DNA of 64,000 nucleotides from Nectonema munidae (taxonomy: Eukaryota > Nematomorpha > Nectonematoida > Nectonematidae): assembly GCA_030549495.1 (NCBI GenBank), contig JAUIRK010000774.1:1-64000 (forward strand), in the 5' to 3' direction. Both the position numbers and the translations under genes were made by a program. Shown here one piece after another: positions 1-11,319 of the stretch. Position 1 is the first letter of the stretch. Every line of letters begins with the position of its first letter. A model generated the notes under the pieces. It was not told the origin of the DNA. It was given only the letters and a program-made list of their open reading frames with translations, and searched no databases.

Positions 1-1
1 A

Positions 2-130
2 CACTGTAAAAACTACGTTTAGAATTTAAACACATTATAAAGTGTTTCGTTATTTTTGTGTTTAAAATCTAAACACTTCGCCCCTATGAACACAATAATA
101 TAAATCTGCTTAGCACTTAAACATAATATA
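2..130 (+). repeat. Left terminal inverted repeat and subterminal motifs
   Basis: CACTGTAAAAA is followed by GTTTAGAATTTAAACAC, then by a second copy (GTGTTTAAAATCTAAACAC) and degenerate copies near 106-125. About 34 bases match the reverse complement of 6374-6407 imperfectly. Such palindromic subterminal copies are the expected binding sites of the element's own proteins. Confidence 0.75.
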
Positions 131-1661
131 TAGAGCTTAGAAATTTTATGTTTAATATTCTATCAACCGAGATGCTTTTCTAAGCAAAGCCACTGTAATA
201 TGAAGCTTATAAGCTTACTGCAAGTATGCTCACAATTGACTGCGCACATCTGTTTCTTTTTATATTTTGCTTCTTAGCAATGATCTTTTCACTGCTACTT
301 ATATATTTTTTTCCCCATCTATATTGCTTACAGCTATTTATTGTAAATCAATTTAAATCTAATCAATCTTACACTGTTATTATCTCCTTTTCCCACGGTT
401 CTTTGCAGAAAGTATATGAATATCCAATGTGAAGTCTTACATTTGTTTCTATTGTGCTTTATCATTTCTCAATTTCATCGTCACTTATTCATTTCACTTT
501 AGCCATACTATCTTCGTTCCATTGGGCGTAATAATTATCCTCTTTTGCTCACAATTTTCTTTGCATCTAAATCCAAAGATTCCTTTGCAATATCTTCATT
601 TTGACTCATTCTGACAATATTTTTTTCTGATTCTCTATACATGTAAGTGCTTTTGAGAATTTTTTAACAAATACTTAAATGGACTTTTCAGTTCCATATT
701 TTAGCTTCAAAATTTTTGAGTATAATTTTTCCAGTTTATTTCTAAATTTTTATCTCTACTTTGTATTCTGATAAAATGGAATATAATATTATTTTTTTAT
801 GTAAAGCTACAATATGTTAAAAATGAGCCAAATTAGTAAATTCAACAAAACGTATTGAACTTTAGATCAGGTAAAACTTAGGTCGAACCTGATAAATATA
901 ATACAATATAGCAAAAGAGGACAATTTTATTAGAAAAATTTGCGACTAGACAAGAATGAATTCAGAATTCTAAAGTATATTTTTTTCTCATATTTTAAAA
1001 TACTTAAATACATTTCTAATGAAAGTCTAGTTTGCGTTTTTAATCATTTCATAATCGTGAAGACTGAGTTTTTTCTACATAAGGCTTTATAATGGATTTA
1101 TCAATATGATATAATTTTTTATAGTTTCTTTAATTGTTATTATTTATAGAGTTATATTTGACTCATAGCAGTGGTTTAGAGAGAAAATGGAACTTAGGGG
1201 GGCATGCAAGGAACTTGGAGGGCAAACTAAATCCGGTAGAACTAACAAAATTAATTGTATTACCAATTCACCCATTTTTTTCTTAGATTAATTTGTTGAT
1301 TTTTTATACAAATAAAAATTTTTCAGGCAGATCAGCATGTAAATACAAAAAGTCTACATATGATAAATTACATGCTTCATGTGATAGATCATGTTTGTTT
1401 ACAATATCACATGAAAATGAAATATATTGAAAATTTATTTGTCTTTTGTGAAGTACAAAAGTTTAAAGTTTTCTTAAAAAAACTACGAAAATAATTAAGT
1501 TTAGTCCAAATAAGTTTTAATTTTTACACTCTTTTGTAATTATTTGAAAAAAGAGTGAAACTAGTTTAACTTAATCATAGAGTTAAATTTTCTAGTACGA
1601 TAATATACTTTGCAAATAATGTTACAAAATTTTAATTTTCTTTTAACTTTTTAGAATTTAA

Positions 1662-4055
1662 ATGTTATTTTGCCAAATTTGTCCGTTTTTTTCTTATAAA
1701 CAAGATGGATTAATTGCACACTTGTTGCTCAGACATAAGTCAGAAATTAACTTTCGAACTACGTGTTGTAAGGGTCAGTTAAAATTTTTTAAAACGTATG
1801 AAAGCTTTCGTAAACATTGTAAAAGGTCTCATTTTTCTACGAATAAGTTTAGAGAAACCCTTCAAACAAATTCTCTTTCTTTAGTTAGAACGAACCTTGT
1901 AAACAATATTTCCAATGAAAAACTTTTTGAGGGTTTTTTCATACTTAATTTGACTTCAAAACTAAATTTAAGTCAAAGGTCAGTAAATGAAATAGTCACG
2001 TTAACCAAAAACCTTTTTAATGAAAAACTGACTCAGTTTTCGAGAAAATTGAAACCATTTATCCTGAAATACAGATGATTCGAGAACAGAACAATGAAGT
2101 ATTTCAAGGCTTGGAAACAGCTTTTTTACAAGAAAAGTTTTTCGTAGAAAACTTTGGTTTTATCAAACCTGTAGCTATTAATGTTGGTAGTGTAATGCAA
2201 CATTCTAAAAGAAAAAACAACTGTTGTTTAAAGAAGAAAAATATCTATGGTTATTATGTTCCTTTCTTATCACAGTTAGAAAAACTACTTTCTATACCTG
2301 CAATTAAAAATTGTTTGAGAAAACAAACATCATCTAATTCAATAATGATCAAGGACTTTTTTGATGGTGAATATATGAAAAAAGTTTATCCACCAAACAA
2401 TTCCAATTCGTATTTTTTTGCTTTATATTTTGATGATTTTGAAGTAGTAAATCCGATAGGATCTCATAGAAAAAAGCATAAATTGTCTGTGTTTTATTGG
2501 GCTCTACTGAACATTTCGCCTGAATTTCGTTTCAAAATTTTTTTCAACACAACTTCTGGCCATTATTAAAACTAAATATATGAGGAAATTTGGGCTTGAA
2601 ACTCTTCTTTCTGACTTTATAAATAGCATTCAGAAATTATACGAAGGAATTGAAATGAAAGTTTGCGGTTCCAGACAAACTATTCATGGATATCTTCTCT
2701 GCGTTATTGCTGACACTTTAGCGTCCCAGATGCTAGGAGGATTTAAGGAAGGTGTAGCTTTTGCAAGGAAGCCATGTAGAGCTTGTGACGTGGATAGTAC
2801 AGTTTTGAATACAAGCCTTTCAGAAGAACAATTTGTGTTACGCGATCTAACAGAGCATAAAGAAAGATGTAACTATTTGGAAAATTTGAATAATATAGGT
2901 GAGAAAAAATACTGGTCAAAAGTGTATGGGGTTACATGTAGAAGTGTATTGGTTGATTTACCCTATTTTAACATCACCAAGTGTTTGCTTCAAGATCCAA
3001 TGCATGTTTTATTTGAGGGAATTGTCAAAAACTATATTCAGCTTATGCTTAATACTTACGTCGAAAAAAAAAATTTTTTCCTTAGAAACACTCAATAGAA
3101 TTATCACTAATTTTCACTATTCTTTGAATAAAATTAATGATAAACCGCAAAATTTGGAACTTCGCCATCTTGATCGAAAAGTTGTTTTTCCTATGACTGC
3201 TGCTGAAACGAAAAACTTTCTTCTTCTTCTTCCATTCATGATAGGAACATATATTGATTCTAAAGACAAAATTTGGAAAAACTTTATCAGGCTTCTGAAA
3301 ATAACAGTTTTGATTATATCTAATATTGCTTCAGAGAAGTCAATATGTTCTTTGAAATCACTCATATCACAATTCAATAATTCTTTTAATAAACTTTTTC
3401 CAAATCATTTCACTCCTAAGTTTCATTATTTAATTCATTTCCCGAATCAAATCAAATTTTTTGGTCCGTCTAGAAACCATTGGAGTTTTCGTTTTGAAGC
3501 AAAACATGGTTTGTTAAAGGAAAAAAATGGAAGAATTTTACTTCCATAGAAAAATCGGTAGCTTTTCATCATCAAAGATGGATGTGTTTGCAACAATACT
3601 CTTTTACCCTGAAGAATTCGAATCATTTTAGAAATATTATTATTGATGAAAAAGATAGAGTTTTGAATCATTTTGAGCAGAAAAAAATTGAAATTATTTT
3701 TCGTGAGAAAACTCAATTGGAATTCTCACACTTGGAGGTGTATAGATCAGCATGTATATATTCAATACAATACAGTGAAAATGATGTAATTTTAACTAAT
3801 CATAATATGGAAAAAACTCCTAGTTTTGTAGTTTTAGATAAAATAGTGTTCTTAGATAAAGTTATTTGTTTTTTGGGCACTGCTTTAGAAATAAATTATT
3901 TTGATGAGCACATAAATGCTTTTAATGTTTTAAAAACAGCAGAAAAATTAGTTGTATTTTATGATAAACTAGCATATCTTTCACCTCAATTGGTTCATGT
4001 ATATAATGGTAAATCGTTTGTAATGCTCGTAAATGTTGATGATTGCTGGTCTTAG
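1662..4055 (+). pseudogene. Tnp2-like (CACTA-type) transposase, frameshifted
   Basis: The first 60 residues carry two C2H2-like zinc-finger pairs (CQIC..HLLLRH and CC..HCKRSH). After these come blocks typical of a large TE-derived protein family of fish and invertebrates: YYVPFLSQLEKLL, YFDDFEVVNPIGSHRKKHKL, QLLAIIKTKY, ADTLASQMLGGFKEG, CRACD, QDPMHVLFEGIVKNYI and HWSFRFEAKHG. The DDFEV and PMHVLFEG blocks resemble catalytic-region motifs of Tnp2/Plavaka-type DDE transposases. The frame changes near 2060, 2547, 3075 (in an A/T homopolymer) and 3545, so this copy is inactive unless some of those are sequencing errors. I see no splice sites that would explain the shifts. Confidence 0.7.
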
Positions 4056-4066
4056 TCAAATACGTT

Positions 4067-5858
4067 ATGGATTGGATAACCGCTGCTAGCAAACTGATCA
4101 ATGAGCAAACAAGCATAGAAGACTTGAAAAGTATTTGCAAACAGCTTGAAGTACCTCCGATGATAGCTGAAGCGATTGAAAGTAATCATTAATTTATAAC
4201 ATTATCTTGCTAAATTTTTTGAATTTATAGTTAACGAAATAGATGGGCTTTCATTGAAAAACCTAAATGATCAAGATGTTAGGTCTTTAATACCTGGAAA
4301 AATTGGTTTGACCAGAAAATTGATGATGTTAGTTGAGAAAATCAAGCAGGGAGAATGCAACGAAGTGTCAACTTTACCAAATGTTTCACAAGAAACTGAA
4401 CTTTTTACGGCATGTGACAAAGTAAGTTTTTAAAATTAAATACTGTCAAATATTTTTGTATGTTTTTCAGAGAGGTGAAAGTCAGGCTCTAAATAGTGTT
4501 TCAAAAGCATTGTATCCTTGTATTGACTCTAAGGTATATTTTTTTGATAGATATAAATGAAGTTAATCTCTGTTTCAGCTTCCAAAATATAGTAAAACAA
4601 TGCAGAACTTATTAGAAAATGGAGAAATCCACAAGGAATTTGACAAGTTTATTGAAGAAACAGCTTATCATTTACTCTCATCAGATAACATAAATAACAA
4701 AACTTCTTACCATGAACTCGGTAAAAGGTTATATGATTTGTACCCTTGTATTGGATTCAAAGATGGGAAAAATCCATGGGTAAATTTATCTTTTTTTTAA
4801 TGTATTTTTAGTTCAAGATATTTCAGACACATTTCAATTCAAAACTTTCGCAAAAAGTTAGGAATATTAGATGGAAGTGGAGAAGAAGAACTGAGGATAA
4901 GTCAACCACCAGCATGAAAAAGAAGATGAAAGCTGTTTTAAATTTAAACATGATTGGTAACTATTTGGTGTAACTACTTTTTGTGAATTCTTTTAAATTT
5001 TTTTAGAAGACTTCACAATGAACGAGAAAGAGTCAATGGAATTTTTGAAAAACGAATTCAAAAAGTTGAAAAGTTTACAAGATAGAGCAAAAATGTTTAT
5101 TGCCCAAAAAGTAACCTTCAACAGCCGGCGTAAAGCGATTCTTATATCAAAGACTAAAAATATTGAAGATATAATCAAAGAACATAATTTTTAGAAGATG
5201 CTGATTTTGTAAAGACTATTCTTTCTTTGCTATTTTTTAATATAAAATTTTTTCTAAGATTGAAAAAGAATTAATTCTGATTACAAACATCGACAAAGAA
5301 ACAATGAAAAGTTCCTGGGATTCAATAATTCAAAAATTGAAAGAAATTTTTAATATCTCTGTAAGATAAAATCTTTTCTAACTCTAGTTATAAAATTTTT
5401 TTGCAGAATCTTGAAACTGAAGAAAGTATTTTGGATCTTCTTTCAAGATTAAATGAATCTGTGAAATTAAAATCTAAAAAAAATGAAGATTTAAAGTTTT
5501 TCAATGAAATCAAAGTATATTAATAATTTTTAGAAATATTTTTTGTTTCATATTTTAATTTCAGTGTTTAGATTTTGGTGAACCGGACCAAAAGTCTCCT
5601 CCTAATATCAACATTTTGATAAGTCATGAAGAAAAAATCCTGAGTATGATGGTTGCAGGTGGTGGTATCAAATTCGACATTAAGCCGATTCTGATGGAGG
5701 CATTGATACACCTGCTCAGCGTTTATTATGCTTTCGATCTATCATATCCCAAATGCTTTCAAATATTGGGATTTTTTCAGACTTATTTGTTAAAAGATTC
5801 CACTCCATTTTGTAAAAGCAGCAAATACTTGATGTTTGAAAAAACTCATTTTTCTTAA
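4067..5858 (+). CDS. Spliced SAM-domain protein carried by the transposon (SAMD3-like)
   Basis: A chain of short exons with GT-AG introns of about 45-50 bp: 4067-4181, 4231-4421, 4471-4533, 4579-4779, 4827-4954, one from 5007, then further exons ending in a terminal exon near 5567-5858. Exon 2 encodes a SAM-like C-terminal half (LSLKNLNDQDVRSLI, then TRKLMMLVEKIKQ). Exon 4 encodes YHELGKRLYDLYPCIGF ending at a Trp, and exon 5 a basic VRNIRWKWRRR stretch. The last exon has the YYAFDLSYPK motif that ends many proteins labelled SAMD3-like in fish. It shares strand and element with the transposase, so I take it as the accessory protein, comparable in position to TnpA of plant CACTA elements. The 5' and middle exon limits (5007-5570) are uncertain. 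Confidence 0.6.
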
Positions 5859-6229
5859 AATCAAGCTCATTTTTTATATACTTGCATTCTGTTTTGAAAA
5901 TAAATAAAATATTTAGCTTGTTTTGAATTATTTTCTTTTAATTTTTTGTAAATTAGCTTCAATTATTCAATTATTTATCAATAGATTAAAAAATTCAATT
6001 TTCTTGAAAGATTTGTGTTTTGAAATTAATGTTGATTTCGTATTACAAAGTTATTTAACTAAGAGTATATTTATCCAAAAATTTATTTTATGATGCTTTC
6101 TTTATAGTTAGCAACAAAGAGATAAAAAATACAGCATCATTTATGTGGCAAGCACTACATTCTGCAAGTGAATTCAATGTAGTTATAAAAATATCTTAGT
6201 TTGAATTGATAACGTTTAGAACTTTGATA

Positions 6230-6407
6230 TATTATTTCAAAACACTATTTAATACTGTAAACTATAATCATTTTGGTCACAATAAATTTAAACATATTTT
6301 ATCATTACATAAAAAATTTAAACATGTTTAGATATATTGTGTTTCCAAAAACGGACTCATTTAGTGTTTAACATTGTGTTTAGAGCCTAAACACATTTTT
6401 TACAGTG
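6230..6407 (-). repeat. Right terminal inverted repeat and subterminal motifs
   Basis: Read on the minus strand this begins CACTGTAAAAAATGTGTTTAG and continues into repeated AAACAC/GTGTTT motifs back to about 6230. It is the partner of the repeat at position 2. Confidence 0.75.
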
Positions 6408-6414
6408 TAGGTAG

Positions 6415-6896
6415 GTGGGGTTCATAAGTATCGAAAATTAGGAACCGATACCGAAAAAAACATATAAAACCCGAAAATCCCGGTTCCAAACGCTTCCTTA
6501 AGGAGATATATAGACAGCAAAAAAATGCAATGAAATGGATTTTTTGATTTATTATAAACTGATGTACACTTTTTCTATATATACCATTATCATTAAAATG
6601 GTTCTAGGAGAAAAGTAGGCAAACGACAAAAGTGTACAGCAGAGAAAAAAAAGAAAAATAAACTCTTTTGTCGTTTGCACACTTTTCTGCTTTTTCCATT
6701 AAAATGAGATGACAATGAAAAAAAGATTTTATATGAATGAAGTGCAGTAAAGTTTTATGCAAAGAATTGCATAGTGAAATAAATCAATTACAACTAAGTT
6801 ATTCTCGGAACCAGGAATACTTTTCGGTTCCGAGACGGTTCCCAAATTTTTAGAACCGGGAACGTCCCGGTATTTCAGAACCGGGAGCAAACCCTA
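6415..6896. mobile_element. Short non-autonomous hAT-type element
   Basis: 482 bp flanked by an 8-bp direct repeat, GTAGGTAG, at 6407-6414 and 6897-6904. The ends are degraded inverted repeats (GTGGGGTTCAT against TAGGGTTTGCT on the other strand), and CGGTTCC/GGAACCG motifs recur inside. The left target copy uses the last G of the CACTA element, so this insertion is younger than the CACTA copy. No coding capacity. Confidence 0.55.
6609..6688. repeat. Internal hairpin of the small hAT element
   Basis: Two 24-base arms at 6609-6632 and 6665-6688 (GCAAACGACAAAAG core) are reverse complements with two adjacent mismatches. The loop is about 32 bases. Confidence 0.7.
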
Positions 6897-7620
6897 GTAG
6901 GTAGGCGAAATCTAAGCACTTTCCAACGTATCTTTAATATGCTTGCGTAAATTGCTAATGTCGGGATTAGTAAGGAGGAGAAGTGGATTTATGATCAAAA
7001 ATAGAAGTAAGAAAGCTTTAATGAGGTGAAAAGTATGATCTAGGCTGCTTATTTATGGATAGCATATGGTTCTATTATATTAAGGAAGAGAGAGATGTTT
7101 TGAATGATCTTAAGAAGTTTAGTAGAGAGGAGGGTAGATCTTTGAAATGTAAATGTGCTTTTTCAATGAGTTTGGTTCGTTCTGATGTGAACTGGAGTTT
7201 CAATATGAGGACAGCCAAATCTGCAAAAACGGTTAGAGTGCAAATTAAAATTATAGAAGTAGGCATAACATGGGCAATGTGAGGTGAATCATCTTATTGT
7301 GGTGCGAGGAAGAGTAATGTTTTATTTGGATAAGGGGGTAGGTATGTTGTTTGAGTAAAACCATTCTTATGTGTAATTGAGTTTTTTGAGTTTGAATAAA
7401 GGGAGGGCGGAGTTAAGATAAGTTGTGATGTTAGGGATGTGGATTTGGATAAGAGGTCTACCAAAAAAATTTCAAAGAAGAAGAAAGGATTGCTAAGGTT
7501 GATTAATTTTTTGGCTAGGCTTTGGGCTCGAATTTGGATGTAAAGATGATTAAGTTATCAATATTGTGGTTGCATGATGTTAGGAATTAAATCAGTTTCA
7601 TATGCGGAGGTATTATTGTC

Positions 7621-7875
7621 TTATATGAAGAAGGGAATACTTTCATTGTGATTTACAAAGACCCACGCAGCGCTTCCTTTGTTTCGTGATTTTGTGCTGT
7701 CAGTAAAAACTGAGAGTTGATGATGCGCATTTGAATTGCGTTGGTGTTTGATGGAGTTGAGTGCTAAGAATTTGTAGTGGCATACATGAGTTGTGTATGT
7801 GGTGGCTTTCGATGGGTGGACTAGGGAGTATGGGTGTAGTTGTGTAAGAACTTGGTAGGGAGTAAGTTGTGGCAT
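7621..7875 (-). pseudogene. RNase H remnant of the LINE
   Basis: 84 residues. The stretch VFTDSTKSRNKGSAAWVFV matches the first strand of retroelement RNase H, where the FTD aspartate is catalytic. It lies 3' of the RT on the same strand, the expected order. Later catalytic residues are not seen. Confidence 0.5.
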
Positions 7876-8439
7876 ATATTGTTCAAGAAGGTAATTGAAA
7901 GGTCTAATAAGTGAAGGGGAGGTGTAATTTGAGTAAAGTTTCGTGAAGTTATGTGGTGCTGGTGTAGAGTGAAAGGTAGTTAGATATTTTAAAATTATAT
8001 ACTTCTTTAGATTTAGGTGTAATGGTAGGGTATGTGTGAGAAGTTCAAGTTTTGACGTAGAAGTAGTGTGAAATGCGTTTGTGATTGTGAGTAAACATAG
8101 GCGACGTATTTTGTTGAGATGGGTTAGTGAGTTATGGAATTTGAGTGAACTTCCCTATGCGAGTGGGCCATATTGTATGACTGCAAGTATGATAGATTTG
8201 TGGATGTACTTTGAGATTTTTGGATGAAGACCCCACTTATATGAGATGCCTTTTCTGAGACAGAATAGGGTTGGTGAGAGTTTTGTGTATATGTTTTTGT
8301 GGTAAAGTGTAAATTTTAGATTCGATTGGAATGTGACGCCTAGATATTTTATGTGTGGTTCAGGAGTGAGTGATGATGATGTGTTTAGTTTCAGTGGTAG
8401 TGGAGTTATTCTTTTTCGTGTGAAGTGTATACGTTTTAG

Positions 8440-9091
8440 TTAACCTAATTTGAAGGAGACTTTGTAGTTGGTGGCCATTGTTTGTACTTGTGGGATTAAA
8501 TTCGCAGTATGATTGATATATTTCAATTGTAGCGTATTTGAGTAGGTAAACAAGATATCATCAGAGTAGCATTTGGCAAAGTCGGAGTTTGAGTTGATGA
8601 AATTAAGAATGGAGTAGATGAGGATTAGACATAGGATGTCTGATAGGCTATCCCCTTGTGGAGTGGAGAGAGTTAGTTTCTGGATGTATGCATTGTTGTT
8701 ATGTAGCAGGATGAGAATGCGCTTTTGAAGGTAGTTGTTTACGAATTTGATAATGTATGTAGGGTATTTTTTTATCGATGAGGTTGTTGATGATAGCAGT
8801 GTGCAATGCCGGATTGAAAGCATTTTCGATGTCTAGAAATATCGTTTTTCCGATATTTTGGTTATTTAGTGTTTTTTCTAGGCAGAGAGTTAGGCGAGAT
8901 AGAGCTAATTCGGTGTTTTTATTTGGTAAATATGGGAATTGATTCGAGTGTATTAGGTTATTTTTGAAGATGTAATGGATTATGCGCTTTTGTGGGATTT
9001 TTTCAATAATTTTGCCTAGGGTTGGTAATAGAGAAATTGGTCGCCAATTTTTGATTGAATTGGGGTTGCGATTTGGCTTGGGGATTAGCAC
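8440..9091 (-). pseudogene. LINE reverse transcriptase remnant
   Basis: Two overlapping frames cover RT motifs 0 to C. NWRPISLLPTLGKIIEK lies at the start, ENAFN is motif A, STPQGDSLSD is motif B and YSDD is the catalytic pair. The frame changes between about 8700 and 8823. This is the most readable part of the element. Confidence 0.7.
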
Positions 9092-9364
9092 TAGTTTGCA
9101 TATTTTTCAAATATTTGGGAAATAGCTTAGTGTGAAGCAGGCGTTGAAAATGTTGAGGAGGTGAGTGTATAGTATGTTGTAGGCTTTTTTCACGTGCTTA
9201 ATGGAGATGAAGTCAAGGCTGCTAAATGATGTGGTTTTCATGGATGGTATGCTTTTGTTTAGCCCTTGATTGTGATTACTGGGTGTGAGTTAATGGTGTT
9301 ATTTAGTAGATATGCTTTTGCTTCCATTCTAATAAGTGTATGTGTAATGTTGACAGTTACATTA

Positions 9365-9840
9365 GTACTCTTCACTAAAAAATTAATTGTACAAAATTGG
9401 CTGAATCACATCCCTTCAAATTTCGTGACTTTTCCTAAAATCGCTAGCTGCATCTTTTGATACTATTTTCATGGTAGTTGAATGATCCTTTCATATCCAA
9501 AACTGTCAATCAAAATCAAAAATTAAATTTTTTTTAGCAAAATTTTGACATTATCTGTAGTTAACCTTATAACTTAAGATCTATATTATATACTACCTTG
9601 AAAATTTATAATTATATACAGTTTGGAACGCTTGATATAGTTAATAATACACATAACACTTTATATATTTAATTTTTTCAATAATCATGGCTACTTTTTA
9701 GAAAATGTCAATCAAAATTTTGATTAATGAGAAATATATATAATAAAATATTCCTTCAAATTTTACATAAAATATATGTTTTTATAATAAATCAGCCATG
9801 CTGATTTCATTTCTGGACTCATTTTTAACATTCATTCTTC
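9365..9840 (+). repeat. Dispersed repeat: head segment plus start of a tandem unit
   Basis: Close to 56765-57180 over its whole length (AAAAAATTAATTGTA, AATTGGCTGAATCA, AAAACTGTCAATCAAAATC and more). It ends at the first tandem unit (AAATCAGCCATGCTGATTTC), after which the array stops. So this is a one-unit copy of the element that has about seven units at 57.1-58.1 kb. Confidence 0.7.
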
Positions 9841-9844
9841 ATAC

Positions 9845-11310
9845 ATTATAGCTATCTTTGTTTTGGGCTTACTTTTTTTCTTCATCTTTATTTCCATTTT
9901 CATCACTATTCTCCCACGTGATCTTAATTCCTTTTTATCACGTGGCCAAAAAATATCAGCCTACTTTTTTCAATTTTCTCTTATATCTCTCTTACTCTTG
10001 TTGTACTTTTAATGATCATGTTTTCATTTTGCCTTTTCTTGCCCTTCCGCACTTCCATCTCAACATCCTCATTTCTGTAACATCCAGCTCTTTATGTTGA
10101 ATCTTTTTCACCGCCCAAATCTCTGCTGAGTACAACATTGTAAGTCTCACAACATATTATCAAGAGCCCACATCCCTACAGTTGATCCCAAATATCTGAA
10201 TTTATCTACTTTGTTCAGTCCTTTTCTTTGTAGTGTAATTTCTCCCCTTTTGATTTGATTCAAGCTCAGGTACACTGTCTTTCTACGGTTGATTTTTAAT
10301 CATTTGTTCTACATCTCTTTTGTTAAGTCTTTAAGATTCTTTTTTACTATATCTGGATTATTTCCACACAAGACGATGTCATGCGTAAAAAACTTACACC
10401 ATGGTGATTAATCTCTCATATCTTTGGCTATGGCATCCATAATGTTAAACAAAAATGGCTTCAATGCTGATCCCTGATGAAGGCCAACATTTATTGCCAG
10501 GCCTAAACTGGACAACTCGTTTTTTCTCTCTCGTTTATTTGCTTCTTCTTCTTTTTGCAAACCTGACAAATCCGTTTTTTATTTGCTGCTTTCTTGTTAC
10601 CGTGCTTCTTTATCGTTTGGAGGTTTCCTTCCAGATCTTTTACTTTGCAATTCCTCACCGACTTTTACAATCAATATATCTATATTTGGTCCGCCATTGT
10701 TGCACACTTTCATGTTGCTTTAATTTTATTTACATTTTCCTTAAATCTAGCTTTCAAACCTGATTCATTCCTTCTCCACCACTTTAAAGTTGATTCCATT
10801 TTGGTTTATTAGTTTTTCTGTAATTTTTTTGTTTGCACTCCATGACCGATCATCAGATTATGTTGAGAAGCAACACTTTCTCCATTCAAAATTTTATTGG
10901 TAACTTCTTTCATATGATTTCTCCTCCACAACAAGTACCACCACTACTGTAGGTAATCAATGTGCTCCTCTTCTTCTCTAAGAAAGTGCTTATCAAACGC
11001 TCGTGCTTACTCAAAGACTCCTTTTCTTCCTTCATTTTTATTTTACACGCCCCATCTTCTATGGACTTGGTCCATTCCCCTTCTATTACTTCCTACGTAT
11101 CCGTTCAAATCACATTCCAAAACAATTCTTTCTTTTTTAGAAATTTCTCCAGGTTCCAAGTCCATGCTCTCCCAAAACGCTACTTCTCTTCTTCAGAGTA
11201 AACGGATTGAGGCGCATAGACGCTTACCACCGTAACTATCGTAATTTCAAGTCCGATCTGAATTCTATCACAACTTCTAAGCCTATGATTCTTTTTTTAA
11301 ACGTTTAGGC
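9845..11310 (-). mobile_element. Second decayed LINE with endonuclease and RT
   Basis: On the minus strand an endonuclease block near 11240-11200 reads VSVYAPQS followed by an EEEKR-type stretch. A linker follows, with ASQHNLMIGHG and SGLKARFKENV near 10870-10740. Then RT motif B (INVGLHQGSALKPFLFNIMD, 10500-10440), motif C degraded to FTHDIVLCGNN (near 10380) and KTVYLSLNQIKRGEITLQRK. The C-terminal region gives FRYLGSTVG, EIWAVKK and DVTEMRMLRWKCG (10200-10050). The order matches LINEs with an apurinic-type endonuclease and a VHQGSALSPFLF-type RT. Many stops and frame changes are present, and the second catalytic motif has lost its first Asp. Confidence 0.68.
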
Positions 11311-11319
11311 AAAATCCAG

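Larger units (their letters stand above)
1..6408 (+). mobile_element. CACTA/EnSpm-like DNA transposon, nearly complete
   Basis: The ends are inverted: CACTGTAAAAA starts at position 2 and TTTTTACAGTG ends at 6407. Behind each lies a GTTTAG..TAAACAC motif, repeated in several copies near both ends, which is the subterminal repeat pattern of CACTA elements. Between the ends lie a transposase-type reading frame (1662-4055) and a spliced SAM-domain gene (4067-5858), both on the plus strand. The left flank is outside the window, so the 2-3 bp target duplication cannot be checked. The superfamily call rests on the CACTG terminus and on Tnp2-like motifs in the transposase. Other superfamilies with CACTG ends, such as Chapaev, are possible but fit the protein less well. 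Confidence 0.72.
7050..9260 (-). mobile_element. Decayed non-LTR retrotransposon (LINE) with RT and RNase H
   Basis: Minus-strand reading gives a reverse transcriptase in overlapping frames (9091-8699, then 8823-8440) and an RNase H piece (7875-7621). RT motifs include NWRPISLLPTLGKIIEK, IFLDIENAFN (motif A), LSTPQGDSLSDIL (motif B) and CYSDDILF (motif C; Asp-Asp kept). The RNase H piece has VFTDSTKSRNKGSAAW. An RT followed by RNase H fits Jockey/I-type LINEs. No endonuclease domain is seen upstream, so the copy is 5' truncated and also frameshifted. The 3' limit near 7050 is approximate and no A-rich tail was identified. Confidence 0.7.

Noticed and set aside
7055-7282. Plus-strand open run
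   Set aside because: Opposite the 3' part of the minus-strand LINE, with no domain.
9858-11235. Plus-strand open runs (9858-10100, 10455-10812, 10960-11235)
   Set aside because: They lie opposite a minus-strand LINE and are hydrophobic shadows of its RT and endonuclease regions.
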